Positions 1-8,299 are shown, counted from the first letter of the stretch. The stretch is DNA of 41,232 nucleotides from Opitutaceae bacterium (GCA_016794625.1 JAEUGY010000063.1:1-41232); one strand, 5' to 3'. The notes: generated from the sequence alone by a model not told the origin. Made by a program: numbers and translations.

Positions 1-234
1 GCTTGTTCGGGCATAGTTCTTGCCCACCTCGACGAGGGCGTCGGAGAGACTGGCGGCGGCCAGGACGTTGACCTCCGCCGCCGCCGCGCCAGCCACCCAG
101 AACCAAACACAGACTCCGCCCCATCGCGTCCAACGCCCAAGCCGAGCGAGACGGCCCTCCGGTACCGAAACCGTACACGCCCGCCGGCGCACCTGTCCGT
201 CTCGCTTTCCCGCGCACCCGATCCATGACTTCAT
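1..234 (-). CDS. modA: Molybdate ABC transporter substrate-binding protein, N-terminal part (partial)
   Basis: This reading frame runs off the left edge, so only about 78 N-terminal residues are visible. Residues from about 53 read EVNVLAAASLSDALVEVGK, the conserved first strand and helix of periplasmic molybdate-binding proteins (ModA family). Before it lies a hydrophobic stretch with several Trp and Val residues ending in four Ala, which would be the signal peptide. The ATG at 232-234 gives an unusually long Arg-rich leader; a GTG at 190-192 is a shorter alternative start. A GGAG lies only two bases upstream of the ATG, so the start is uncertain. Related anion-binding proteins such as tungstate binders share this opening. 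No modB or modC is visible because they would lie outside the window. Confidence 0.6.
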   Translation of the reverse strand, partial: MKSWIGCAGKRDGQVRRRACTVSVPEGRLARLGRWTRWGGVCVWFWVAGAAAAEVNVLAAASLSDALVEVGKNYARTS

Positions 235-467
235 GACTCCAGCTTGATACCGACGCGCCATCGGGCAACGCCGGAGGACGGTGACGCGACCACTTCGGAT
301 CCGCAGGGGGGCGTCCGAAACAGAAATGGATGCGCAACATACTGAAATTCAGCAAACAATGGAATATCCGACTCTTCGAAACCACTCCGAAGGTTCTTTT
401 CCCAAGACCGCTCAAGGCATCGGACATTGACCCTGCCGCCAGCGTCCATTTTCTCCTGCCAGACAGG
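235..467. other. Intergenic region upstream of tRNA-Arg
   Basis: I see no credible gene in these 233 bases. The region separates the leftward modA-like gene from the rightward tRNA, so it should hold both promoters. A TTGACC hexamer at 427-432 could be a -35 element for the tRNA, but no good -10 sequence follows at the usual spacing. Confidence 0.3.
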
Positions 468-543
468 GTCCCCATAGCTCAAGTGGATAGAGCGTTCGTT
501 TCCTAAACGAATGATCCGTGTTCGAGTCACGGTGGGGGCACCA
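468..543 (+). tRNA. tRNA-Arg (anticodon CCU)
   Basis: The 76-base gene folds into a full cloverleaf. The acceptor stem GTCCCCA pairs with TGGGGGC through one T-G pair. The D arm is GCTC/GAGC. The anticodon stem TTCGT/ACGAA encloses the loop TTCCTAA, giving anticodon CCU, which reads the Arg codon AGG. The T arm is CCGTG/CACGG with a TTCGAGT loop. The 3' CCA is encoded. AGG is a minor codon in GC-rich genomes, so this is probably the single dedicated tRNA for it. Confidence 0.95.
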
Positions 544-546
544 GCA

Positions 547-589
547 CTCCGCCTGACTCCGCTGGCCCCGGCCGGCGACTCCGGCGGAG
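547..589 (+). other. GC-rich hairpin just downstream of the tRNA
   Basis: CTCCGCC at 547-553 can pair with GGCGGAG at 583-589, and the enclosed GC-rich bases can pair further. It starts four bases after the tRNA CCA end. It has no T-tract, so it is not a standard intrinsic terminator; it may help 3' processing or pausing, or be chance in GC-rich DNA. Confidence 0.25.
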
Positions 590-673
590 GCTCGCGCACG
601 CCGGCAAGGGGGCTTGCCCTGCGGTTCCAAGCCGGTAGCCTCGACCCTCTTCGCGCCACGCCCGCTCCTGCGC

Positions 674-1834
674 ATGAACGCCGCATCGACCCGTTCTCTC
701 TTTCTTATCACTCATGAGTTCTATCCCAAACGTGGAGGGATAGCGACGTTCGCCGAGGAAATGGCCCGGGCCTCGGTCGGTCTGGGGTTCGATGTCGAGG
801 TCTGGGCTCAGTCCACTTCGGCCCACGCTCACGAAAAACACTGGCCGTTTCGACTGCGCCGGCTGCCGCTGCCCGGCACGCATGATCTGCGCTGTCAGCT
901 CAAGCTGGCGATTCAGCTGGTCGCCGAGCGGCGGCGGTTGCGCTATGCGACCGTTTACCTCCCCGAGCCCGGTCCGATGCTCGCGATGATGATGCTGCAG
1001 GGGGTGAAAGGATTCCGGCCGAAACAACTCATCCTGACCTTTCATGGCTCGGAGATTTTGAAGTTTCACAGCAATCCCGTGACGCGCCGTTTGACCTCCC
1101 GGCTCATTCGCAACGCCTCCCGCATTAGCACCCTGACCCATTATACCCACGACCTGCTGGTGGAGCACTTTCCGGAGGCGGCTCGCAAGGCGTTCCTGAC
1201 CCCGGGGGCGCTGCGATCCGACTTCGCAGTCGTCACCGAACCGACTCCCCATGCCAAGAAGGACCGGCTCGTGGTGCTGACGGTCGGCCGCCTGCATCCA
1301 CGCAAGGGACAGCTCGTGACTCTCGAGGCCCTGCAGGCGCTCGCACCGCGTTTCCGCCAGAAAATCGAGTACTGGATCGTCGGCGGCCACAGTAAATCGA
1401 ACTACGAACACACCTTGCGGGAACGCGCGGCGGGCAGTGACTTGAAAGTCCGTTTCTTCGGAGAACTGCCCGACGACGAGCTCGATCGAGTCTACGACCG
1501 GGCGGACATTTTCGCGATGACGAGCATCGACTACCGGCACAGCATCGAAGGCTTCGGATTGGTCTATCTCGAGGCGGCGGCGCATGGTCTTCCCGTGGTG
1601 GCCCATACCATAGGAGGGGTGGCCGAAGCGGTGGTGGACGGAGTCACGGGTCTGTGTGTTCCACCTGACCACCCGGCCCAGTTGACCGCTGCTTTTGAAC
1701 GACTGATCAGCAACGCTGCCTTGCGCAAGAGTCTGGGCGAGGCAGGCCGGGCCTGGTCGCGGCGCAATTCATGGCTCCAGTCGGCAAACATGCTTTTCAA
1801 TCCTTCCCCGCCGAGTCCGCATCCCCATCGATGA
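674..1834 (+). CDS. GT4-family glycosyltransferase
   Basis: This 386-residue protein has the two Rossmann-like halves of a GT-B retaining glycosyltransferase. The N-terminal half opens with LFLITHEFYPKRGGIATFAE, where the glycine-rich loop follows the first strand as in family GT4. The C-terminal half begins near LVVLTVGRLHPRKGQ and carries the E-x7-E nucleotide-sugar motif (E292 and E300, EGFGLVYLE) followed by GLPVVAHTIGGVAE. It should be a cytoplasmic or membrane-associated enzyme moving a sugar from a nucleotide donor onto a lipid or glycan; donor and acceptor cannot be told. The ATG at 674 precedes the conserved first strand; the frame remains open upstream to 614. Its TGA overlaps the ATG of the next gene (ATGA at 1831-1834), which indicates translational coupling. 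Confidence 0.88.
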   Translation: MNAASTRSLFLITHEFYPKRGGIATFAEEMARASVGLGFDVEVWAQSTSAHAHEKHWPFRLRRLPLPGTHDLRCQLKLAIQLVAERRRLRYATVYLPEPGPMLAMMMLQGVKGFRPKQLILTFHGSEILKFHSNPVTRRLTSRLIRNASRISTLTHYTHDLLVEHFPEAARKAFLTPGALRSDFAVVTEPTPHAKKDRLVVLTVGRLHPRKGQLVTLEALQALAPRFRQKIEYWIVGGHSKSNYEHTLRERAAGSDLKVRFFGELPDDELDRVYDRADIFAMTSIDYRHSIEGFGLVYLEAAAHGLPVVAHTIGGVAEAVVDGVTGLCVPPDHPAQLTAAFERLISNAALRKSLGEAGRAWSRRNSWLQSANMLFNPSPPSPHPHR

Positions 1835-2235
1835 TTCAATCGCGCACCCAAATCGCCGTTCGTTATGCCGAGACCGACATGATGGGAGTCGTGTACCATG
1901 GGAGCTACCTCCCGTGGTTCGAAATCGGCCGCACCACCCTGCTCAAGGAACACGGCCTGTCCTATCGTCAGCTCGAGGCGGACGGTTTCCGGCTTCCCGT
2001 GCTTGAGGTGACCGCGAAGTATCTCCGACCCGCCCTGTACGATGACCTGCTGACGGTCATCACCACCATGCGCGAGCGCCCGCTCTTGCGCATCCGTCTG
2101 GACTACGAGATTCGGCGTGAACAGGAGCTGCTCGCGACCGGCAGCACCACCCACGCGTTCATCGATCGCGAAGGCAGACCGGTCCGTCCTCCTCCTCATT
2201 TCGCCCGGACCATGAGCACCCTGTTTGGATCCTAG
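1831..2235 (+). CDS. Acyl-CoA thioesterase, YbgC/4-hydroxybenzoyl-CoA thioesterase family
   Basis: The 134-residue length and the opening VRYAETDMMGVVYHGSYLPW are typical of single-domain hot-dog thioesterases. The Asp in ETDMMGVVYH sits where the family has its catalytic acid, and FEIGRTTLL follows as in YbgC-like enzymes. It should hydrolyse an acyl-CoA in the cytoplasm; the chain preference cannot be read from sequence. In many bacteria ybgC sits with tol-pal genes, but here it is coupled by a four-base overlap to a GT4 glycosyltransferase, which may hint at a role in glycolipid or envelope synthesis (inference). It ends tail to tail with queG, the two TAG stops sharing one CTAG at 2232-2235. 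Confidence 0.88.
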   Translation: MIQSRTQIAVRYAETDMMGVVYHGSYLPWFEIGRTTLLKEHGLSYRQLEADGFRLPVLEVTAKYLRPALYDDLLTVITTMRERPLLRIRLDYEIRREQELLATGSTTHAFIDREGRPVRPPPHFARTMSTLFGS

Positions 2236-3431
2236 ACCGGGGCGAACGGGGCTGGCCGTACCTCGCGCCCGCCGGCCTCCGCGTGCTCCGCGGCATACTC
2301 GGCGCAGACCTCGGGCGCGGTCTCGCTCGAACGCGCTTCGTCCAGCTGACCGCCTCCCCCGAGGCGATGCACCGCCCACACCGCGTGGGCCCGCACCAGG
2401 GGCAGGGCGTGCCGGGCGAGGGCAATCAACGCCGGCAGGTAGGATGCGTCGCCCGTATTTCCAGCTACGATACAAGCGTTGCGCAGGATGCCTCCGAGCT
2501 TGACCCGCTTGATCGGAGTGCGCCGGAAAATGCGCGCGAACGACTCCGGGGTGAGCGCGAGCAAGTCGGCCAGCGAGACGTCGCGCAATTCCTCGCGCGC
2601 ACTCAGGAGCTGGCGCCGACCTTCCCGGGCAAATCGGTTCCAGGGGCACACCTCCAGGCACACGTCGCACCCATAGATCCGGTTTCCGATCCCCGCACGC
2701 AGCTCCCGCGGGATCAGGCCCTTGTTCTCGATGGTCTGATACGAAACACAGCGCCGGGAATCGACCACTCCGGGGGCGGCGAACGCCTGAGTCGGGCAGG
2801 CATCGAGACAACGCGTGCAACGGCCGCAGAGCAGGCCCGCCTGCGCACCCAAGGGATCACCCTCCATGGGCCGCAGGCGGATCGGGGGATCGGCGGGGAG
2901 CGGAATCCGGGTCACGATGCTCGCGAGGAAAAGCCAGTTCCCATGGCGTCGGGAAATGAGCATCGCGTTCTTGCCGGTGAACCCCATGCCGCTTCGCGCC
3001 GCCCAGCCGCGCTCCAAGACCGGTCCCGTGTCCACATAGTATCGGTAGTCGTCGGCCCCCACCCCGCAGGTCTCCTCCAGCAGTCGACCCACGTTCACCA
3101 ATCCTGCACGAAGCGTGTCATGATAATCCTCGTAGAGGCTGTAGCGTGCCCAGCGCGGCGCTCCCGCATTGGCCACCGCCGCCGGCCGCTCTTCCGACCA
3201 GTAATTGACCCCGAGCAGGATGAGGGAGCGGGCACCCGGCAGGATCAATTCGGGGTTCTCGCGCTTGTCCTGATTCCGCGCCAGCCAGGCCATGTCTGCG
3301 TGGTAGCCTGACTTCAGCCAGGCGCCGAGACCTGCCCCGACGGAAGCGTCCGGCAATTGCGCAAAACGGACCTCATCAAAGCCAATCGTACGGATGCGCT
3401 GCCGCAGTCCTTCGTGGTCAATCGGCGTCAT
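2232..3431 (-). CDS. queG: Epoxyqueuosine reductase
   Basis: This enzyme catalyses the last step of queuosine synthesis, reducing epoxyqueuosine to queuosine in the wobble position of tRNAs with GUN anticodons. It uses cobalamin and two [4Fe-4S] clusters. The 399-residue protein begins with the family-typical IRTIGFDEVRFAQLPDA. The catalytic Asp region is YYVDTGPVLERGWAARSGMG, followed by GKNAMLIS. The two cluster motifs are CGRCTRCLDACP, with a further Cys at RRCVSYQTIENKG, and YGCDVCLEVCPWN. A C-terminal HEAT-like region with repeated Ala-rich helices (VRAHAVWAVHRL) is also typical of QueG. Its ATG overlaps the stop of aroK by four bases, so the two form a minus-strand operon. Confidence 0.95.
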   Translation of the reverse strand: MTPIDHEGLRQRIRTIGFDEVRFAQLPDASVGAGLGAWLKSGYHADMAWLARNQDKRENPELILPGARSLILLGVNYWSEERPAAVANAGAPRWARYSLYEDYHDTLRAGLVNVGRLLEETCGVGADDYRYYVDTGPVLERGWAARSGMGFTGKNAMLISRRHGNWLFLASIVTRIPLPADPPIRLRPMEGDPLGAQAGLLCGRCTRCLDACPTQAFAAPGVVDSRRCVSYQTIENKGLIPRELRAGIGNRIYGCDVCLEVCPWNRFAREGRRQLLSAREELRDVSLADLLALTPESFARIFRRTPIKRVKLGGILRNACIVAGNTGDASYLPALIALARHALPLVRAHAVWAVHRLGGGGQLDEARSSETAPEVCAEYAAEHAEAGGREVRPAPFAPV

Positions 3432-4003
3432 ACCCGCGGGTCCGCCAGCCTCGGATTCATCCGATGCTGGCGCAACCAGTCGCCTGCTTCACGTCGGTAG
3501 GAACGCATCACATGGGTCACGATGTCGTTCAGCGGGCGCGCGTCGGTCAAAATCATCGTGCCCGCCTTTCGATAGATCGGTTCACGGGCGGAGTAGAGGT
3601 CGCGCACCCGAGCGTCCAGATCATCGACATTGAGCAGCGGCCGGTGTCGCTGCCCCTGGGTTCGCTTCAGGATCGTTTCAATCGAGGCGTGCAGGCATAT
3701 GACCACCCCTTTGCTTTTCAGCAGTTCCAGCATGCCCTCCGGCACAATCAAACCGCCTCCACAGGCCACGATGTGTCGCGAAGCCGGATGGCCTGATTCG
3801 ACGAACCTGCGTTCCTGGCGCCGAAACTCAGCCTCGCCCTCCTGGGCAAAGATCTCGGTGACCGGTTTCCCACAGACGCGCTCAATCTCATGGTCGCTGT
3901 CAATGACGGCAAACCCCAGCCGCTGTCCCAACGCACGACCAATGGTGGTCTTCCCGGTCCCCATGAAGCCGACAAGGTAGAGGTTTGGTTCAAATTCACT
4001 CAT
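3428..4003 (-). CDS. aroK: Shikimate kinase
   Basis: Shikimate kinase phosphorylates shikimate at the 3-OH with ATP on the way to chorismate. The 191-residue protein shows YLVGFMGTGKTTIGRALGQR (Walker A, GxxGxGKT), DSDHEIE (the Asp that binds Mg and shikimate), the Arg-rich FRRQERRFVE segment, and CGGGLIVPEGM, the glycine-rich shikimate-binding loop. The lid region with RHRPLL follows. The ATG at 4001-4003 was chosen over upstream starts because a GGGAG ribosome-binding site lies five bases before it and the kinase fold starts immediately after. It is the first gene of an aroK-queG pair and diverges from the threonine aldolase gene. Confidence 0.93.
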   Translation of the reverse strand: MSEFEPNLYLVGFMGTGKTTIGRALGQRLGFAVIDSDHEIERVCGKPVTEIFAQEGEAEFRRQERRFVESGHPASRHIVACGGGLIVPEGMLELLKSKGVVICLHASIETILKRTQGQRHRPLLNVDDLDARVRDLYSAREPIYRKAGTMILTDARPLNDIVTHVMRSYRREAGDWLRQHRMNPRLADPRV

Positions 4004-4094
4004 GGCCGCTCCCACTGCCAATGACGGCCCCGGCCCGGCCTGCCAACGTCGAAAAAACGCTTCCCCGCCGGCCCGCGTGCGACGACACTGACGC

Positions 4095-5186
4095 ATGACC
4101 GCCGTTTCTCCTTCGCGACACGATTACCATTTCGCCAGCGACAACACCTCCGGAATCTGTCCGGAAGCCTGGTCCGCCCTGACCCAGGCCAACCAGGGCC
4201 GGGTGCCCAGCTACGGGACCGACGACTGGACCCGGCGCGCCTGCGACCTCATTCGGTCCGTTTTTGAAAAACCCGACGCGGAGATCTTCTTTGTCTTCAA
4301 CGGCACGGCCGCCAACTCGCTGGCGCTCGCTTCGCTTTGCCAGAGCTACCATAGCGTCATCTGTCACGATTTTGCCCACGTGGAGGTCGACGAGTGCGGC
4401 GCTCCGGAGTTCTTCTCCAACGGCACCAAGCTGCTGACTGCGACCGGAGACAACGGCAAGTTGTCGCCCGAGACGGTGGAGCGGCTGATCCTGAAACGCA
4501 CGGACATCCATTTTCCCAAAGCCCGTGTCCTTTCCCTCACCCAGTCGACAGAATGGGCCACGGTCTACTCGAGGGAGGAGGTCGCCGCGCTCGCCGCGGT
4601 GGCGAAGCGCCATGGCCTGGCCGTCCACATGGATGGCGCGCGCTTTGCCAATGCCGCCGCCGCGCTGGCGACGCGGCCTCTTGCCGGGGGCAAGGGCGAA
4701 GGGCACGCTCCCGCCGACTTCACCTGGCGGGCGGGAGTCGATGTGCTCTGTTTTGGCGGCACCAAGAACGGCATGAACACGACCGAAGCCGTGGTGTTCT
4801 TCAATCCGGAGCTGGCGCGTGAATTTGACTATCGTTGCAAACAGGCGGGGCAGCTTGCCTCCAAGATGCGCTACCTCAGCGCCCAGTGGGTCGGGATGCT
4901 GGAATCCGGTGCGTGGTTACGTCACGCCTCCCACGCCAACGCCATGACCCAGCGGCTGGCCGCGGAGCTCCGTTCACTCCCGGGTGTGCGCCTGCTCGCG
5001 CAGCCCGAGGTCAATGCCGTCTTCGTCGAACTTGCTCCGCCGGTCGCCCAGGCGATGAGCAGCCGAGGCTGGCACTTCTACAACTTCATCGGTGCCCACG
5101 GTTACCGTCTCATGTGCTCCTGGGACACACGTCCCGAGGACATCGATTCGTTCATCGCGGACCTTCGGGCGGCGCTTTCGGCCTGA
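4095..5186 (+). CDS. ltaE: Low-specificity L-threonine aldolase
   Basis: This PLP enzyme of the fold-type I aromatic amino acid beta-eliminating lyase/threonine aldolase family cleaves L-threonine or L-allo-threonine into glycine and acetaldehyde. The 363-residue protein shows FASDNTSGICPEAW at the N-terminus, SYGTDDWT, FVFNGTAANSLAL near the cofactor phosphate, HMDGARFANAAAAL with the pyridine-binding Asp, and CFGGTKNGM with the Schiff-base Lys near residue 223. Glycine production connects it functionally with glyA further along the window, though the two are not adjacent. It diverges from aroK with about 91 bases between the start codons. A family member with a different beta-hydroxy amino acid substrate is possible. 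Confidence 0.9.
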   Translation: MTAVSPSRHDYHFASDNTSGICPEAWSALTQANQGRVPSYGTDDWTRRACDLIRSVFEKPDAEIFFVFNGTAANSLALASLCQSYHSVICHDFAHVEVDECGAPEFFSNGTKLLTATGDNGKLSPETVERLILKRTDIHFPKARVLSLTQSTEWATVYSREEVAALAAVAKRHGLAVHMDGARFANAAAALATRPLAGGKGEGHAPADFTWRAGVDVLCFGGTKNGMNTTEAVVFFNPELAREFDYRCKQAGQLASKMRYLSAQWVGMLESGAWLRHASHANAMTQRLAAELRSLPGVRLLAQPEVNAVFVELAPPVAQAMSSRGWHFYNFIGAHGYRLMCSWDTRPEDIDSFIADLRAALSA

Positions 5187-5213
5187 CACCTGCTCTGCGG
5201 CTGCGTCTGCACC

Positions 5214-6089
5214 ATGAAACTCCACGTCTCCCACTTCACGCGATATGAGTATGATCGCCCGGTGAATCTCTCACCTCATCTGCTCTATCTGCGCCCGCGG
5301 GAGACTCCCCTGCTGCGTGTCAACGACTTCGCGTTCACGATCTCGCCGGACGCCAAGCTGAATTGGACACGCGACTCTCACGACGTGCTGCTCGCCTGGG
5401 TGTATTTCCGAGAGCCCGCCGCCCTGCTCAGCATTGGTTCCGAGTTCGGCGTGGAGACCTTCGACTCCAATCCGTTTGATTTTCTCCTCCGGCCCCACGC
5501 TTCCACCATGCCCTTTGATTATGAAGCGGTGGAACGTTTCAACCTGAGCCCCTACCTGGCGCTCCCGTTTCCCGAGACCCGCGCCCTGCTGAATCGCTGG
5601 CTGAAGGAACGGTTCGCGTCGCCGCCGAAAGAGACGATTCCCTACCTCCTGGCTCTCAATCAGGCTGTCTTTAGCGCGCTCACGTATCAGCGACGGGAGG
5701 AACACGGCATCCAGAGTTCCCGTACGACTCTGGAACTGGGTTCCGGCGCCTGTCGCGACTACGCAGTCCTGCTGGTCGAGCTCTGTCGTACGCTCGGCCT
5801 CGCCGCCCGCTTTGTCAGCGGCTACCTCTATTCCCCACCGAACGACAACCATCGTACCGCGGGCGCCATGCATGCCTGGGTGGAGGTTTACCTTCCGGGT
5901 GCCGGCTGGAAAGGGCTGGATCCCACGCACGGGGTCTTCTGCAACGACGCGTTCATCCCGGTCGCCCACGCCGCCGTCGCCGAGAGTGTGAATCCCATTC
6001 AGGGAACGCTCTACAGTGAACAGACGGTGGCGAGCCGGATGCACACGGAAGTCTGGGTGGAACAGCTCGCGTGCCCTCCTCTTTCATGA
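5214..6089 (+). CDS. Transglutaminase-like cysteine peptidase with N-terminal bacterial transglutaminase domain
   Basis: The 291-residue protein has the usual two-part layout. Residues 1 to about 85 form a beta-rich N-terminal domain opening with LHVSHFTRYEYDRPVNLSPH. A transglutaminase core follows with the triad Cys180 (GACRDYAVLLVELCR), His220 (MHAWVEVYLPG) and Asp236 (GLDPTHG). No signal peptide is seen, so it is probably cytoplasmic. Family members act as peptidases or amide-forming enzymes rather than true transglutaminases. Its last codons overlap the ATG of the next gene (ATGA at 6086-6089). In many proteobacteria a transglutaminase domain of this kind is fused to the N-terminus of the COG4196/DUF2126 protein, so the two adjacent genes appear to be a split version of that fusion. 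Confidence 0.9.
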   Translation: MKLHVSHFTRYEYDRPVNLSPHLLYLRPRETPLLRVNDFAFTISPDAKLNWTRDSHDVLLAWVYFREPAALLSIGSEFGVETFDSNPFDFLLRPHASTMPFDYEAVERFNLSPYLALPFPETRALLNRWLKERFASPPKETIPYLLALNQAVFSALTYQRREEHGIQSSRTTLELGSGACRDYAVLLVELCRTLGLAARFVSGYLYSPPNDNHRTAGAMHAWVEVYLPGAGWKGLDPTHGVFCNDAFIPVAHAAVAESVNPIQGTLYSEQTVASRMHTEVWVEQLACPPLS

Positions 6090-8299
6090 AGCACCCGCCC
6101 TACACCGCCTCCGCGTGGAACCAGATACAACGCTGCGCCGCCGAGGTCGAAGCGGTGATGACCCAAAGCGGGCTCGCTGTGACCATGGGTGGCGAACCCA
6201 CCTTCATTCCCCTGCGCCCCGAAGGCTCCGAATGGCAGACGGCCGCGCTGGGGCCGACCAAACTTGGTTATGCCCGACAGTTCGCACGGCGCCTGGCGGA
6301 ACTCCACTTTCCGGGCTCCGTCCTGCTCGAAACATCGGGAAAACACTACCCGGGCGAACCCTTGCCGCGGTGGACCCTGCTGCTGCAACGACGGCTCGAT
6401 GGCATCGCACTGTGGAAGGATCCGACCTTGCTCAAGGCGGATCTCAAGCCCGGACGGCACACGGCCGCGCAAGGCAAAAGCCTGCTCGAAGCCATCTTCC
6501 GCGCCCTCGAGCTTGATCCCAAAGCACTGCTTTCCTGCGCGGAGGAGTCGACCCCCGATGCCGTGGTGGGTTTCGTCGGGCCACTCGACCATACCGGTGA
6601 GAAATGGGTATCCGACGATTGGGCCGCCGTGCTCAAACGCCGCACCGTCAGCCTCATACCCGGAGACTCCTTGCTGGGACTGCGTCTGCCGCTGGGACGT
6701 TTGCCGGAGGACACCCTGAAGCGCGCGATGACGGTCGAAGTGCGGGAAGGAAGTCTGGCCCTCTTCATCCCACCTCTGACGACGGCCGCGTACCAAACGC
6801 TGCTGCCCCTGATCGAACGCTGTCTGGTGGCGGCCAAGCTTCGGGACGTGGTGCTCGCAGGCTACGCGCCGCCCATCGACGGAGCCCTGCCCACGATCGG
6901 ATTCGCCTCGGACCCGGGGGTGATTGAAATCAATCTGACGCCTTGCGCCACCTGGGAAGGGTATGACCGCCAGTTGGAGCAGCTGTTTGAGGCCGCTCAT
7001 GACGTCGGCCTTTGCGCCCGCAAGCTCGGCTTCAATGGCCGCGTCTCCGGCACCGGCGGCGGCGCGCATCTGGTGTTCGGTGGACCGGTCGGTCTCGATT
7101 CGCCCTTTTTCGCGCGACCCGGATTCCTGCCTTCGGTCATCCGCTATTTTCAGCACCATCCGGCGCTCAGCTACGCGTTCACCGGCCAGTACCTCGGCCC
7201 CAGTTCGCAGGCGCCACGCATCGACGAATCCACCTACGAGGCGCTCTACGAGTTGGAAATCGCCTGCGCCGGGGCGGAACAGTTCGGATCGCCGTACAAC
7301 TACGCGCTCTTTGATCTGCTGTTTCGCGATTTGCTCATGGACCGTTCGGGCAACACCCACCGCGCGGAGATCAGCGTCGACAAACTCTGGAATCCCTTCG
7401 CCGGCAATGGACGCCTGGGCCTCGTCGAATTCCGCGCCTTCGAGTCCAACCCGTCACGAGCCGCTCAATCGCTCACGGCGCTGCTGGTCCGCGCGGTCCT
7501 CGCCCGCCTGGCCGTCGATCCGTTCCGACATCCTTTTGTCCGCTGGGCGGGAGAGTTGCACGATCGCTTTTTTCTGCCTTCGTTCGTCTGGAGCGATCTC
7601 GCCGCCGTGGTCGACGACCTCAAGGCCCATGGAATCGGATTCGATCTCGCGTGGCTGGAGCCCTTGTTCGACTTCCGTTTCCCGAAACTGGGCCAGTTCG
7701 CGCTGGCGATCCCGGAGAAGAAGGAAGGTCCGACTCCGAGTCCCGCGATGGAGTTCACGGTCGAGTTCCGCCAGGCGCTGGAGGCCTGGCCTCTGCTCGG
7801 AGAGTCTCCCAACGCGGGCACCGTGGCCCGGTCGGTGGATGCATCCATGGACCGCATCGAGGCTTCCGTTACCTCCGCACACGCGTTGGAGAACGGGCTG
7901 CTGCTGGTCAATGGATACCCGTGCGAGTTTCGCGCCCTGCCCGCGGGACTGCCGCGTCGCGCCGGTGTGTGCGCCGCCGCGGGCATCCGGTTTCGAGCTT
8001 TCTATCTGACCCCCGCCCTGCACCCGCATGTGCCGGTGCATGCCCCGCTGTTGATCGAATGGGTGGACCGGGCCACGCTCACCGTGGTCGCGGCGGCTCG
8101 GTGGCACGTCTGGAATCCACGCAGCGAGCCCTACAACGACCGGCCAGCGGACGAGGTGGAGGCCGCGTCGCGACAGGCGGAACGCTGGGAGCCCTGGCCA
8201 CACACGCTGGGGCAGGCCCGCTACATTCCCAAAATCGACTTCCCGCCCGAAGGCCGCCACACGCTCGACCTGCGCCGCTATTCCGCGCAAGCCCGCTGA
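6086..8299 (+). CDS. COG4196/DUF2126 protein, predicted circularly permuted glutamine-synthetase-like ligase
   Basis: The 737-residue protein matches the DUF2126 family. Recognisable blocks are VTMGGEPTFI near the start, SGTGGGAHLVFGG around residue 325, FGSPYNYALFDLLFRDLLMD, HRAEISVDKLWNP and GRLGLVEFRAFES. These Glu- and His-rich blocks suit a glutamine-synthetase-like active site. From memory, Iyer, Aravind and colleagues (2009) assigned COG4196 to that fold and predicted a peptide-tagging system with a permuted ATP-grasp, an alpha-helical domain and an NTN hydrolase. The ATG at 6086 overlaps the transglutaminase stop; a GTG at 6071 in frame would add five residues. No ATP-grasp or helical-domain partner is encoded nearby. 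The biochemical function is unproven. Confidence 0.85.
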   Translation: MKHPPYTASAWNQIQRCAAEVEAVMTQSGLAVTMGGEPTFIPLRPEGSEWQTAALGPTKLGYARQFARRLAELHFPGSVLLETSGKHYPGEPLPRWTLLLQRRLDGIALWKDPTLLKADLKPGRHTAAQGKSLLEAIFRALELDPKALLSCAEESTPDAVVGFVGPLDHTGEKWVSDDWAAVLKRRTVSLIPGDSLLGLRLPLGRLPEDTLKRAMTVEVREGSLALFIPPLTTAAYQTLLPLIERCLVAAKLRDVVLAGYAPPIDGALPTIGFASDPGVIEINLTPCATWEGYDRQLEQLFEAAHDVGLCARKLGFNGRVSGTGGGAHLVFGGPVGLDSPFFARPGFLPSVIRYFQHHPALSYAFTGQYLGPSSQAPRIDESTYEALYELEIACAGAEQFGSPYNYALFDLLFRDLLMDRSGNTHRAEISVDKLWNPFAGNGRLGLVEFRAFESNPSRAAQSLTALLVRAVLARLAVDPFRHPFVRWAGELHDRFFLPSFVWSDLAAVVDDLKAHGIGFDLAWLEPLFDFRFPKLGQFALAIPEKKEGPTPSPAMEFTVEFRQALEAWPLLGESPNAGTVARSVDASMDRIEASVTSAHALENGLLLVNGYPCEFRALPAGLPRRAGVCAAAGIRFRAFYLTPALHPHVPVHAPLLIEWVDRATLTVVAAARWHVWNPRSEPYNDRPADEVEAASRQAERWEPWPHTLGQARYIPKIDFPPEGRHTLDLRRYSAQAR

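Noticed and set aside
427..455. Promoter for tRNA-Arg: TTGACC at 427-432
   Set aside because: No acceptable -10 hexamer lies 16-18 bases downstream.
468..543. Genomic island attachment site at the tRNA-Arg 3' end
   Set aside because: tRNA-Arg genes are frequent integration sites, but no integrase gene or repeat of the tRNA 3' end was seen in the window.
527..1672. Long minus-strand open frame of 381 codons
   Set aside because: It is antisense to the GT4 glycosyltransferase gene and tRNA region, has an Arg/Gly/Pro-rich translation with no domain, and is a product of GC-rich codon bias.
1564..2820. Minus-strand open frame of 418 codons
   Set aside because: It overlaps the thioesterase gene antisense and queG in another frame; the translation is low-complexity Arg/Ala-rich without family motifs.
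6011..7360. Minus-strand open frame of 449 codons
   Set aside because: It is antisense to the DUF2126 gene, whose family motifs are clear. The antisense translation has no recognisable domain.
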